Origin: Streptomyces sp. 1331.2
Lineage (GTDB): Bacteria; Actinomycetota; Actinomycetes; Streptomycetales; Streptomycetaceae
Direction of reading: 5' to 3'
DNA length: 64,000 nucleotides
Assembly (NCBI RefSeq): GCF_900199205.1
Contig: NZ_OBMJ01000001.1
Span: 2,108,001 to 2,172,000 of the forward strand
Each line of letters opens with the position of its first letter. The first letter of the stretch is position 1. Below, piece by piece: positions 8,691 through 16,904 of the stretch. The notes beneath the pieces were generated by a model. That model was not told the origin of the DNA. It did not search any database and was given only the letters and a program-made list of their open reading frames with translations. A program made the translations under genes and the position numbers.

Positions 8691-10015
8691 CGTTCCTCCT
8701 CCGTTCTGTCGCGTAGCGGAGCAACCAGCCAAGGCACGAGCCGAGGGACCGGGACGGCGGCGACCTGCTCGACCGGGTGGAGAAGCCCCCGGGCACAGGA
8801 CTCGGCCGTCCAGACCGTGAAGCGGGCATTGGGGTAGGCCGGGTTGATTCCGATCTCCCCCTTGGGGCTGACACCGTTGAACGGCGTCGAGATGCCCTCC
8901 TTGTTCCAGTAGGCCCACGCTTCCAGGGCCTTGGCCTGCTCGAAGCAGTGGTAGAGCTGTGGGTAGCGGTCGAGAAGCCGGATCTCCCGGAAGATCAGCT
9001 GGCCGAGGAGGTGCGGCGCCGTCTCGGCCAGCGTGCCCAGGTCGGCCGCCTCGTGGAACGTGAAATCCCGAATGTCCTGGCAAGGGGGGAGGGACGTGGC
9101 TGCGAAGAGGTAGGACAGGCGCCGGCGGACGTAGCCGGGGACCGAGGCGACCAGGCCGGGCTCGATGCGAGCGACGAGGTCGAGGAGCCGGGCGTGGTCC
9201 GGGTGGAACCGCCCGAGGTCGAAGAGCGTGCCCATGCCGTCCACTGCGGAGAGGGCGAGGTCCTTGTAGAGCCGGTTGTTCAGCTCCCCGCGGTCGATGT
9301 ACTCGCGGGTGGCCCGGCTGGTGGAGTTGAGCATCAGGTACTCGGCGACGGTCTCGAAGTACAGGTATCCGAGGTAGGGGAAGACCGGGATCGCGGCGGC
9401 GAGCGCATCGATGAACGGTACGTCTGGTGTCGTGTTGCCGCCCGCGTTGCGCAGGAGGGTGTCGAGGAACGGCGCCGTGACGCGAACCCGGTCCACGACG
9501 GACCGCAGCACCCGGGTGTCCTCGGCAGCGGTGAGGACGTGGCGACACTGCTGGTAGGCCCGCAGGTGGATGCCGCCCAGACGCAGGTAGTCGAGCCCTT
9601 TCAACGGCGCCGGGCCGGTGGGGGTGACCTCGATGACCAGTGGTGTGCTGTTGCTCCGACTCACGAGCCTGCCTCGGCTCTCCAGCAGGTACGAGCCCAG
9701 ATTGTGGGGCCGCAGCGCGCCGCCGGGTGCCGGGGTGAGCGGGGAGCCGTAGACGGCGCCGACCAGGCAGCCAGTGGAGGCGAGCAGGTGGCCGCTGGCT
9801 CGCACGGCTGCCAGGTCGCGGGTCAGGTGCAGGAGGTGAATCGGGGTGCCGGCGGAGAGCGAGCGGAGCATCGCATTGTCGCGCAACAGCCTTCCGCTGG
9901 GGGCCTGTTCGAGGCGCTGGTACCACTCGGCGTCGGTGTCGGCGAGCCCCGCCGGTGCCGGGCGGGCGGGCAGGGCGCCGTAGTCGGTGTGGGCGTAGTC
10001 CCATTCGGCGTGCAA
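8645..10015 (-). CDS. Large uncharacterised protein; possible ADP-ribosyltransferase-like N-terminus
   Basis: A 456-residue protein that I cannot assign. The TTG start at 10015 is chosen for AGGAGGA five bases upstream, 11 bp after the stop of the HD gene. No signal peptide or membrane helix is visible. Residues about 55-140 (IHLLHLTRDLAAVRASGHLL, then a GxxYGSPL-like segment) recall the H-x-T ... short-helix ... G-x-L pattern at the start of some ADP-ribosyltransferase-like folds (Tpt1, DarT). This is a weak resemblance. The middle is helical (PYLGYLYFETVAEYLMLNS), and the C-terminus has a conserved-looking block (WNKEGISTPFNGVSPKGEIG). It lies in a coupled minus-strand run with the HD gene and the P-loop kinase gene, suggesting a shared pathway. 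Confidence 0.65.
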   Translation of the reverse strand: MHAEWDYAHTDYGALPARPAPAGLADTDAEWYQRLEQAPSGRLLRDNAMLRSLSAGTPIHLLHLTRDLAAVRASGHLLASTGCLVGAVYGSPLTPAPGGALRPHNLGSYLLESRGRLVSRSNSTPLVIEVTPTGPAPLKGLDYLRLGGIHLRAYQQCRHVLTAAEDTRVLRSVVDRVRVTAPFLDTLLRNAGGNTTPDVPFIDALAAAIPVFPYLGYLYFETVAEYLMLNSTSRATREYIDRGELNNRLYKDLALSAVDGMGTLFDLGRFHPDHARLLDLVARIEPGLVASVPGYVRRRLSYLFAATSLPPCQDIRDFTFHEAADLGTLAETAPHLLGQLIFREIRLLDRYPQLYHCFEQAKALEAWAYWNKEGISTPFNGVSPKGEIGINPAYPNARFTVWTAESCARGLLHPVEQVAAVPVPRLVPWLVAPLRDRTEEERWISRSLVPLQAAPA

Positions 10016-10025
10016 GGGGTTCCTC

Positions 10026-10772
10026 CTACTCGGACAGCGTGACGCGGAGCGCGTGCTCCAGCGCCAAGGCGTCGGTGGCTCCGTCGAGGCGCGCCTGTTC
10101 GCTGTGGACCACCAGGTCGTGGGCGAGCAGGTGGAGCCAGGCGGGGACGGGCAGGCGAAACTGCTTGGGGTCGGGCCACCAGCGGGCGAGGGGCAGCCGG
10201 TAGCGGTCGAGGGCGTCGGCGCCTTTGAGGAGGTCCACCGCGTCCTGGTGCTGCCGGTAGGCGCTCGCCCGGTCGTCCGTGAAAGCGTGGTGGGCGACGT
10301 CGTGAAGGGCGACGGCCGTGATCGCCTCGGGCGTGGGACGGGTGCCGAGGGCGGAGGCCACGGTGGCGGTGTGCTCGGCGAGCCAGCGGGCGGCGCGCTG
10401 TCCGTGGCCCGGGTCGTCGCGGTCGTGGTGGCGTCGGCAGTCGTGGCAGGCCGCCGAGACGGCAAGGGCCTGTGTGCGGCCGGGGTCGATGCCGTGATCG
10501 TGGGCGAGGAACTGCACCAGGAGCGCGACCCGGGCACCGTGCCGGACGCCGTGGATGGAGTCGACCGCCTCCCTACGGGCGAACCAGGAGCCTTCGGGTA
10601 CCAGCAGGAGCGGACGGTGTGGCATGGTGGCCCGGACACCCGGACCGGTGGGACGGTTACCGGCGATCCAGGCCAGCGTGGTCCGGTCCATGTACTGGTG
10701 GTCCGGGAGCCGGCCTGCTTTGGCCAGCGCGCGCAGCGGCGTCTTCCCGGGCTGCGGTGTCGGCGAGATCAT
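10026..10772 (-). CDS. HD-domain phosphohydrolase
   Basis: A 248-residue soluble protein with an HD fold: His74, the HD pair 110-111 (SAACHDCRRHH), nearby His115/116 and a further AVALHDVAHHAF segment near 155-164, then Asp186/Asp189 (KGADALDRYR). This set would bind two metals and hydrolyse phosphate esters or nucleotides. The ATG at 10772 is preceded by AGGAA at a seven-base distance. The substrate is unknown. It is 10 bp upstream of the TTG start of the next gene, so probably co-transcribed, and it starts only 12 bp from the divergent glycosyltransferase gene, leaving no intergenic room for two ordinary promoters. Confidence 0.8.
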   Translation of the reverse strand: MISPTPQPGKTPLRALAKAGRLPDHQYMDRTTLAWIAGNRPTGPGVRATMPHRPLLLVPEGSWFARREAVDSIHGVRHGARVALLVQFLAHDHGIDPGRTQALAVSAACHDCRRHHDRDDPGHGQRAARWLAEHTATVASALGTRPTPEAITAVALHDVAHHAFTDDRASAYRQHQDAVDLLKGADALDRYRLPLARWWPDPKQFRLPVPAWLHLLAHDLVVHSEQARLDGATDALALEHALRVTLSE

Positions 10773-10784
10773 GAACGATTCCTG

Positions 10785-11678
10785 ATGAGGTCGGGTGCGA
10801 TGGGCGTCACGCTGGGCGTGGTGGTGCTGACGATGGGGAACCGGCCTGCGGAGCTGATGGCGCTGCTGGACTCGGTACGGGCCCAGGAGGGCGGCGACAG
10901 CGGCGTTCGGACCGTCGTGCTCGGGCAGGGCGTGAAGCTGCCCGAGCTGCCGGACTGGGTGGACGCCGTGGAGCTGCCGGAGAACCTCGGCATCCCCGGG
11001 GGCCGCAACGCCGGCGTCGAGCGGCTGCGCGAGCTGGGCGGCACGGACGTGCTGGTCGTCCTGGACGACGACGGCCTGCTGCCTCGCACCGACACCTTCC
11101 GGCTGATCCGTGAAGCCTTCGAGCAGGGCCCGCGGCTGGGGATCGTGTCCTTCCGGATCGCGGACGAGACCGGGTTCACCCAGCGCCGCCACGTGCCCCG
11201 CCTCGGCGCCAGCGATCCGATGCAGTCCGGACCGGTCACCACGTTCCTGGGCGGCGGTCACGCCATCCGCATGAGCGTGATCGACCAGGTCGGCGACTTC
11301 CCCGCCCCGTTCTTCTACGCGCACGAGGAGACCGACTTCGCCTGGCGCGCGCTGGACGCGGGCTGGCACATCGACTACCGCGCCGACATGGTGCTGCAGC
11401 ATCCCCGCACCGACCCGGCCCGGCACGCCGCCTACTACCGGATGACGGCGCGGAACCGGGTCTGGCTGGCCAAGCGCCACCTTCCTGCGGCCCTCGTGCC
11501 TGTCTACCTCACCTCCTGGGCGCTGTACGCGCTGGTCCGCCGACCGCCGCTGTCCGGTCTCAGGGCGTGGTGGTCCGGCTTCTTCGAGGGAGTCCGCACC
11601 GCATGTCCTCCGCGTCGTCCGATGCGGTGGAGCACGGTATGGCGGATGGCGAAGCTGGGCCGGCCGCCGGTGTTCTGA
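10785..11678 (+). CDS. Family 2 glycosyltransferase
   Basis: A GT-A-fold glycosyltransferase of about 297 residues (start at 10785, or ATG at 10800 five codons later). It shows the N-terminal nucleotide-sugar strand (GVVVLTMGNRP), a GIPGGRNAGVERL motif, the metal-binding DDD triad (residues 94-96, VVLDDDG) and the acceptor-side HEETDFAWR motif (catalytic ED-like acidic pair). The last 70 residues contain a weak hydrophobic helix (LVPVYLTSWALYALV) and a basic tail, which may hold it at the membrane. It is the only plus-strand gene among minus-strand epimerase and aminotransferase genes. Those would supply its nucleotide-sugar donor, so it probably transfers an aminosugar. The acceptor is unknown. 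Confidence 0.85.
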   Translation: MRSGAMGVTLGVVVLTMGNRPAELMALLDSVRAQEGGDSGVRTVVLGQGVKLPELPDWVDAVELPENLGIPGGRNAGVERLRELGGTDVLVVLDDDGLLPRTDTFRLIREAFEQGPRLGIVSFRIADETGFTQRRHVPRLGASDPMQSGPVTTFLGGGHAIRMSVIDQVGDFPAPFFYAHEETDFAWRALDAGWHIDYRADMVLQHPRTDPARHAAYYRMTARNRVWLAKRHLPAALVPVYLTSWALYALVRRPPLSGLRAWWSGFFEGVRTACPPRRPMRWSTVWRMAKLGRPPVF

Positions 11679-11695
11679 CGTCCGGCCCGGCGCAG

Positions 11696-12835
11696 TCAGG
11701 TCCAAACGGCGTGGATGGCGTCGATGACGCGCTGCACGTCCGTGCTGGTCATGGCCGGGTAGCAGGGCAGGGACAGCTGCCGGGCGGCAATCTGCTCGGT
11801 CACGGACAGGTGGCAGTCCGGGGAGCGGTGGGCGGCGAGGCGGTGGACCGGCTGGAAGTGCACGCTGGTGCCGATCCCGTGCTCGTCCAGGAGGGTGCCG
11901 GCCACCGTGTCCCGGGTCCGGCCGCCGGCCGGGTCGATCAGGACGGGGTAGAGGAACCAGCCGTGCCGGACGCCGTCCAGAACGGTCGGCAGCCGCAGCC
12001 CTGGAAGGCCTGCCAAGGACCGGTCGTAGGAGGCGGCGATCTGGGCCCGGCGCGCGGTGAAGTCGGCGAGCTTCCGAAACTGCTGGAGGCCGACCGCGGC
12101 GGTGATATCCGGCATCGTGTACTTCAGGCCCGGCACGGTGACCTCGTAGTCGGCGGTGCGGCGCTTACCGTGCCGCTGCCACACGGAGGAGTCGATGCCA
12201 TGCCGACCGAGCAGGCGGGCGGCTTGGACGATGTCGCTGCGGCCGACGATCATCCCGCCCTCGCCGCAGGTGATGACCTTGTTGGCGTAGAAGGAGAACA
12301 CCGCCAGGTCGCCGACGCTGCCCGCCCGCACGCCGTCGCGCCAGGCGTACAGGGCGTGGGCGGCGTCCTCGATCAGCAGCAGACCGTGGTCGTCGGCGAG
12401 CTTGCGGAAGGCCAGGAGGTCGCAGGGCTGGCCGCTGTAGTGCATGACCACGATGGCCTTTGTCCCGGAGGTGATCGCCTTCTCGGCCGCTTCCGGGTCG
12501 AGGTTGTAGGTGACGGGATCGATCTCCGTGAACACCGGGGTGCCGCCGCACTGGACGATGGCGTTCGGGGCCGCGCAGAAGGTCAGGCTCGGCGTGATCA
12601 CCTCGTCGCCCGCCTTGATCCCGGCCGCCAGCAGGGCGAGGTGGAGGGCGGCGGTGCACGAGGAGACGGCGAACGCCTCCTCCACCCCGAGGGCGTCCTT
12701 CACCGCCGCCTCGAACCGGGTCGCCTTCGGGCCGGCTGTGAGCCAGCCCGAGCGCAGGGTGTCCAGCACCTCGGCTTCCTCCTCCTGCCCGAGCAAGGGA
12801 CGGTTCCACGGCAGGAATGTTGCAGCCGTCGTCAT
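11696..12835 (-). CDS. DegT/DnrJ/EryC1/StrS-family PLP-dependent aminotransferase
   Basis: A 379-residue PLP enzyme of the sugar-aminotransferase superfamily, making an amino-sugar from a keto-sugar nucleotide. Seen motifs: GWLTAGPK near residue 30, SSCTAALHLAL (58-68), the cofactor Asp in EDAAHAL (about 157) and the Schiff-base Lys186 in SFYANK, followed by GEGGMI. The ATG at 12835 overlaps the TGA of the upstream epimerase gene (ATGA), so translation is coupled. It is convergent with the glycosyltransferase gene, with 17 bp between the stops. Length and motifs are complete. The exact sugar substrate cannot be read from sequence. Confidence 0.88.
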   Translation of the reverse strand: MTTAATFLPWNRPLLGQEEEAEVLDTLRSGWLTAGPKATRFEAAVKDALGVEEAFAVSSCTAALHLALLAAGIKAGDEVITPSLTFCAAPNAIVQCGGTPVFTEIDPVTYNLDPEAAEKAITSGTKAIVVMHYSGQPCDLLAFRKLADDHGLLLIEDAAHALYAWRDGVRAGSVGDLAVFSFYANKVITCGEGGMIVGRSDIVQAARLLGRHGIDSSVWQRHGKRRTADYEVTVPGLKYTMPDITAAVGLQQFRKLADFTARRAQIAASYDRSLAGLPGLRLPTVLDGVRHGWFLYPVLIDPAGGRTRDTVAGTLLDEHGIGTSVHFQPVHRLAAHRSPDCHLSVTEQIAARQLSLPCYPAMTSTDVQRVIDAIHAVWT

Positions 12836-13887
12836 GACTGCCCCCACGCGGCGGTGTACTCGGACCGGTACCGCTGGCACGCGGGTGTGCGAAGGGTCCG
12901 CACCTCGCCCGCGGTGAAGGCGTCCGCCAGGCCCCGATGGTTGTCGTACTGGGGCTCGTTCGGGTCGGTGATCTTGCGGCTGGCGAGGAGGTCGGCGATC
13001 TCCCGCACGCCGTCCTTGAGGGGGGTGGAGCAAGCCCCGGGGATGTGGCGCGCCAGGCGGGCGAAGCTGACCTGGTAGTCGCGGGCATCGGTCTCGTCCC
13101 GCTCCGGACCGCGCTGGATCTTCGATCCGGGCACGATGGCGGCCACGGTCTCGGCGATGTCGGCGATGGTGTGGTTCTCCTCGTCGCTGCCAACGTTCCA
13201 CGCCCCGATCAGGTCGCCCTCCAGGACCGCGGCGAGCACCTGGGCGACGTCGCGGACGTGGACGAGCGGGCGGCGCTGGGCGCCACCGTTGAGCGGGATG
13301 CGCCCGGTGGCGACGGCGCGCGACGCCATGGAGTTGACCACGGAGTCCAGACGCTGGCGGGGCGAGGAGCCGTGGACGGTCGCCAGCCGAAGGCTCGTCA
13401 ACCTGGCGACACCGTCGAGGACTTCAGGAAGGCGCCGTTCGGCGAGAACCTTGGTCCGGGCGTAGATCCCCAGCGGGTTGGGCTCGGTGTCCTCGTCCAC
13501 GGTGCCCCCGCGCTCGCCGTAGACACTGCAGGAGGAGAAGAACACGTACTGGCCGACACCGGCGCCAGCAGCGACCTCGGCGGCGAGCATCGGGGCAGCG
13601 TAGTTGAGTTCGACGGCCAGTTCCTCATCCAGCCGGCAGGCCGGTTCACCGACAATCCCACCCAGGTGCACGATGACGTCCGCGCTGTCGCAGGCCCTGG
13701 CCAGCAGGTCGGAGTCGCGCAGGTCGCCGTGGACGAACGTGGCGGCGTTGGGCAGGAGCAGGCCGGGGTCGTCCCCGCGGTTGTAGATCAGGCCATCCAC
13801 GACGGTGACGTGGTGGCCGAGGGAGACAAGGTGGTGGGAGGCGACGGAGCCGATGTATCCGGCTCCGCCGAGCAGCACGACGCGCAT
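12832..13887 (-). CDS. NAD-dependent epimerase/dehydratase (SDR), cluster copy 1
   Basis: A 351-residue extended SDR enzyme acting on nucleotide-sugars. The Rossmann glycine motif GGAGYIG is at residues 7-13, the catalytic Ser is around 118-119 (FFSSCSVYGE), and the Tyr142-x3-Lys146 pair is in YARTK. A C-terminal substrate domain follows (NVGSDEENHTIADI). It differs clearly from the other epimerase next to it, so the pair are not a simple recent duplication. It ends in an ATGA overlap with the aminotransferase gene and begins 17 bp after the other epimerase gene. The three form one operon reading away from the divergent regulator at 15079. Confidence 0.87.
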   Translation of the reverse strand: MRVVLLGGAGYIGSVASHHLVSLGHHVTVVDGLIYNRGDDPGLLLPNAATFVHGDLRDSDLLARACDSADVIVHLGGIVGEPACRLDEELAVELNYAAPMLAAEVAAGAGVGQYVFFSSCSVYGERGGTVDEDTEPNPLGIYARTKVLAERRLPEVLDGVARLTSLRLATVHGSSPRQRLDSVVNSMASRAVATGRIPLNGGAQRRPLVHVRDVAQVLAAVLEGDLIGAWNVGSDEENHTIADIAETVAAIVPGSKIQRGPERDETDARDYQVSFARLARHIPGACSTPLKDGVREIADLLASRKITDPNEPQYDNHRGLADAFTAGEVRTLRTPACQRYRSEYTAAWGQS

Positions 13888-13904
13888 GGAAGTGGTCCCT
13901 TCGT

Positions 13905-14957
13905 TCAGGCGGCCAGAGCGGCGGCGGTCGGGGCGGTGAACCAGTCAGGGATGGCGTTTGGCGTGGTCCTGAGCCAGTTCACGTAGCGATCGATGCCCTC
14001 GGCGAGGGCGATCGTGGGACGCCAGCCGAGCAGGTCGGTGGCCCGGCGGGTGTCGGCACAGCCGCCGCGCGGGTCACCCTCGGGCATCGGCGTGTCGACG
14101 AACGCAGCGCAGGGGTAGTGGGTGGCGATCAGCTCGGCGATCCGCCGGACCGAGGTGGGGATCCCGGTGCCGATGTTGATGGTCTGTCCGGCGGCCTGGT
14201 CGGTGACGAGGGCGAGGAGGGTGGCGTGCGCGATGTCCTCGACGTGGACCATGTCGCGCACCTGGTGGCCGCCGCCGTTGAGCCGCATCGGCCGACCCGT
14301 GTGGGCGGACAGGGCCAGCCACGGCACCATCCAGGAGTGCGAGTGGGGCTTGGGAATCTGCGGGTCACCGTAGACCGAGAAGTACCGGACGATCGAGTAC
14401 TCCGTGCCGCTGCCGCCGAGCATCAGGCGCACCTGGTGCTCGCCCCACAACTTAGTGTTGGCGTAAACCGAGATTGGGGTCAGCGGTTGGTCCTCGGCGA
14501 ACCGAGCTGCACCGTCCTGCATGGGGATGCCGTCGCCGTACACGGAGGCGGAGGACACGAACACCAGCCGCTTCACCGACGAGGCCGTCACCGCGTCCAG
14601 GATGGTCTGAGTGCCGTGCAGATTGGCGGCGAACGCGGTGTCGGGCCGGCGCGTGCAGGCAGCGACGTCGGCGTACGCGGCGGCGTGGATCACGTAGTCC
14701 GCGCGGCCCGCGAGCCACGTCACGGTGGCCCGCTCGCGCACGTCGCCGAGAACGACCTGGACGCTGTGCTGGTCCACCTGGAACAGGTCGCGAACGGGAT
14801 TCGGGTAGGCGTCGAACCGGTCCAGGACGATCGGCTTGGCCCCCAACGCGGCAAGCTGGGCGACGATGCGGCTGCCCACCAGGCCACCGCCACCGGTGAC
14901 CAGCACGCCGGCGCCGGTCAGCTCGCGCAGGCGCGGGTCGAAGAACACGCCGGCCAT
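13905..14957 (-). CDS. NAD-dependent epimerase/dehydratase (SDR), cluster copy 2
   Basis: A 350-residue extended SDR: nucleotide-binding GGGGLVG (residues 22-28), Ser-rich catalytic strand VSSASVYGDG, and Tyr165-x3-Lys169 (YANTK). The sequence RYFSVYGDPQ and the GTGIPTSVRRI segment near the C-terminus are typical of UDP/dTDP-sugar epimerases and dehydratases. It is the first gene of the minus-strand operon, with a strong ribosome binding site (GAGGAGG) before the ATG. It probably makes the 4-keto or epimerised sugar used by the aminotransferase. The 121-bp gap to the divergent HTH/TPR regulator holds the operon's promoter. Confidence 0.87.
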   Translation of the reverse strand: MAGVFFDPRLRELTGAGVLVTGGGGLVGSRIVAQLAALGAKPIVLDRFDAYPNPVRDLFQVDQHSVQVVLGDVRERATVTWLAGRADYVIHAAAYADVAACTRRPDTAFAANLHGTQTILDAVTASSVKRLVFVSSASVYGDGIPMQDGAARFAEDQPLTPISVYANTKLWGEHQVRLMLGGSGTEYSIVRYFSVYGDPQIPKPHSHSWMVPWLALSAHTGRPMRLNGGGHQVRDMVHVEDIAHATLLALVTDQAAGQTINIGTGIPTSVRRIAELIATHYPCAAFVDTPMPEGDPRGGCADTRRATDLLGWRPTIALAEGIDRYVNWLRTTPNAIPDWFTAPTAAALAA

Positions 14958-15078
14958 GAGGGACCTCCTCTGAAGTGCGGGTATGTGCAGTCAGTGAACC
15001 GTCTGCCACGCTCAGGCGGTACGGCGATGGCCCGCTCATCCCGTTCAACCTGTTCAAGATCGGCGCTGGGAGCGTGAG
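14958..15078. promoter_or_regulatory. Divergent control region of the sugar cluster and its regulator
   Basis: 121 bp between two divergent starts. Near the regulator's TTG lies the direct repeat GTTCAA-N3-GTTCAA (15043-15048 and 15052-15057, nine bases apart), a plausible regulator binding site. No consensus -35/-10 pair stands out. GGGAG at 15068-15072 is the likely ribosome binding site of the regulator. Confidence 0.4.
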
Positions 15079-16434
15079 TTGACTGGACGTAAGGGACCGA
15101 ACCGGCAGCTGGCGGCCGTCATCGAGGAAGCCGGGTGTACGTACGAAGCCCTGGCCAAGGTGGTCCGCAACGTCGCGGCGGAGGCCGGGGAGACGCTGCA
15201 CACCTCACGGTCGGCCGTGCTCTCCTGGGTGAGGGGTGGTACTCCGACAGGCAGAACGGCGACCTACCTTGCCGAGGCTTTGACGAGAATGGCGAAGCGG
15301 AAGGTGACGACCGCCGAGATCGGTCTAGGCTTCCCGGCCATCGGGGAGGCCATGGCCCCTGATCCTCTGGCAACCGCTGCCGACCTCGGGAGACTTGTCA
15401 TGCTCCACCGTCGCGACTTCCTCGCTCTCGCCTTTTCCACCGCGACAGTCGGGCTCCCGCTCACCTACGACCACCAGACCGTCGCCGCCGCCCTGCGGAC
15501 CGCACAGGGCGGCCGCAGGGCCGGAGCCGAGGAGGTGCACACCGTCCGGCAGCTCACTGAGATGTTCAGGACGGCCGACGAGAGGCTGGGCGGCGGCCAC
15601 GGCCTGTCCACCGTGTCGTCCTACCTGGCGGACGCCGTCGTGCCGATGCTCCAGGCCACGTTCCCGTCCGAGGAGGTCCGGAGGAGCGCATACGGGGCGG
15701 CGGCCGAGCTGGCGACCCTGGTCGGATGGAAGTGCCACGACCTCGGCCGCGAGGGCGCCGCTCAGAGGTTCTACCTGCTCGGCTACCAACTCGCCTGCGA
15801 GTCCGACCCCGCAGGTCACGGGGCCTGGATGATGCGCGCCCTCACCCACCAGGCTCTCGACCTGAACCAGACCACGCACTGCGCCGAACTGGCCGAGGCT
15901 GCGCTGTCACGCGCCCAAGGGAAGGTCGACCAGAAGACAGAAGCGCTGCTGCTGGTGACAGCCGCCCGGGCCTACGGAGCGAGCGGCCAGAGCAAGAACG
16001 CCGCCGGGGCGCTCCTGGCCGCCGAGGACGCCATGCTCGCCGGCGACGACGGCGTTCCCTCCTACGCCGCCGCCTCCGGCCCGGTCGCGGCCACCGTGGC
16101 ATCGCACACCGGCAAGACCCTGACCGAGATGAAGGAGCACCGGGCCGCCGAACGGCACTACCGTGCGGCGCTGGAGGGCCGCGTAGTGTCGACGTACCAG
16201 CGGGTTCGCGGCCTGACCCTTGCGAACCTCGCCAAGTCCGTGGCCGCCCAGCACCGTCACGAGGAGGCCGTGATCCTGTGGAACCAGTGCCTGGACCTCA
16301 TGGACGGCGTGGCGTCCGACCGCAACAGGAAGGAGCTGAGGACGGTGCACTCGACCATGGCTGTCTACAGCAGGCGAGGAATCCCCGGTGCCCCCGAACT
16401 CGCCCAGCGAGCCGCCGAGCTTGCGTCCTTGTAG
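15079..16434 (+). CDS. HTH/TPR transcriptional regulator with internal twin-arginine motif
   Basis: A 451-residue protein (TTG start, GGGAG upstream) of a Streptomyces-type regulator family. Residues about 8-75 look like a helix-turn-helix of the type that reads 'LAKVVRNVAAEAGE...SRSAVLSWVRGGTP'. Then comes a twin-arginine-like motif RRDFLALAFSTATVGLPL (residues 111-128), which lies internally rather than at an N-terminus. The remaining 300 residues are TPR-like helical repeats (HREEAVILW-type units; ERHYRAALEG). It is divergent from the epimerase/aminotransferase operon and is the obvious candidate to control it. Whether the RR motif is a real export signal, a membrane anchor or just a hydrophobic helix cannot be told. 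Confidence 0.75.
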   Translation: MTGRKGPNRQLAAVIEEAGCTYEALAKVVRNVAAEAGETLHTSRSAVLSWVRGGTPTGRTATYLAEALTRMAKRKVTTAEIGLGFPAIGEAMAPDPLATAADLGRLVMLHRRDFLALAFSTATVGLPLTYDHQTVAAALRTAQGGRRAGAEEVHTVRQLTEMFRTADERLGGGHGLSTVSSYLADAVVPMLQATFPSEEVRRSAYGAAAELATLVGWKCHDLGREGAAQRFYLLGYQLACESDPAGHGAWMMRALTHQALDLNQTTHCAELAEAALSRAQGKVDQKTEALLLVTAARAYGASGQSKNAAGALLAAEDAMLAGDDGVPSYAAASGPVAATVASHTGKTLTEMKEHRAAERHYRAALEGRVVSTYQRVRGLTLANLAKSVAAQHRHEEAVILWNQCLDLMDGVASDRNRKELRTVHSTMAVYSRRGIPGAPELAQRAAELASL

Positions 16435-16479
16435 GACCAGATGGCACCAGGCCGTACGGTCGGGGCAGCCGAGCTGGAA

Positions 16480-16735
16480 GTCCTGGAGGATACCCCGGGT
16501 GGAGTCCCGGGAAGTGACGCTGGGCAGGTACAGGCCCGGCTCGTCCAGGCGAGGCAGGGTGACGGTGACACGGCCTAAGGTGATGCTGTCCGCGGTGTCG
16601 GACTCCGCCCTGTCGGGTGGGCTGGGCCCGCACCGACTGCTGCAGTCCCAGCGGCGGTTGGGCGTGTCACCTGCTCTTCTTGGACCCGTTGTCCTAGGGT
16701 CGGCCGCTTGTCGAAAGCCGGCACCGGTGGACGAC
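16480..16735 (-). pseudogene. Truncated, degenerate copy of the pentapeptide-repeat gene
   Basis: The DNA aligns clearly with the first third of the pentapeptide gene (7290-8102). Read on the minus strand it encodes GRVTVTLPRLDEPGLYLPSV, against ...YLSNV in the intact gene, followed by RGILQDFQ against RGIVQDFQ. The N-terminal 45 codons have diverged and shifted frame, and the repeat region is missing. No full ORF remains. It is a remnant left by duplication, lying on the far side of the sugar cluster from the intact gene. Confidence 0.75.
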
Positions 16736-16852
16736 CCGAACAAACCTGACGAAGTCGTAGAGGATACGCTCCCAGCCTGCTCGGGGCGTATGAAGCCAGC
16801 CACTGGACGTCCCTCTGGTAGATCAGCGAGAGGGCGGGGTAGAACAGCAAGC

Positions 16853-16885
16853 GCGGTCCGGCGCACTTCATCTGCGCCGGACCGC
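16853..16885 (-). terminator. Perfect 13-bp hairpin after the DUF397 gene
   Basis: Arms GCGGTCCGGCGCA and TGCGCCGGACCGC with a seven-base loop. It lies 20 bp downstream of the stop of the minus-strand DUF397 gene, so it most likely ends that operon. Confidence 0.75.
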
Positions 16886-16904
16886 AGCCATTTTGGGCGT
16901 GCTG

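Noticed and set aside
16575..16871. Minus-strand frame reading LLFYPALSLIYQRDVQW
   Set aside because: No ribosome binding site or family. It crosses the decayed pentapeptide copy and shifts frame.
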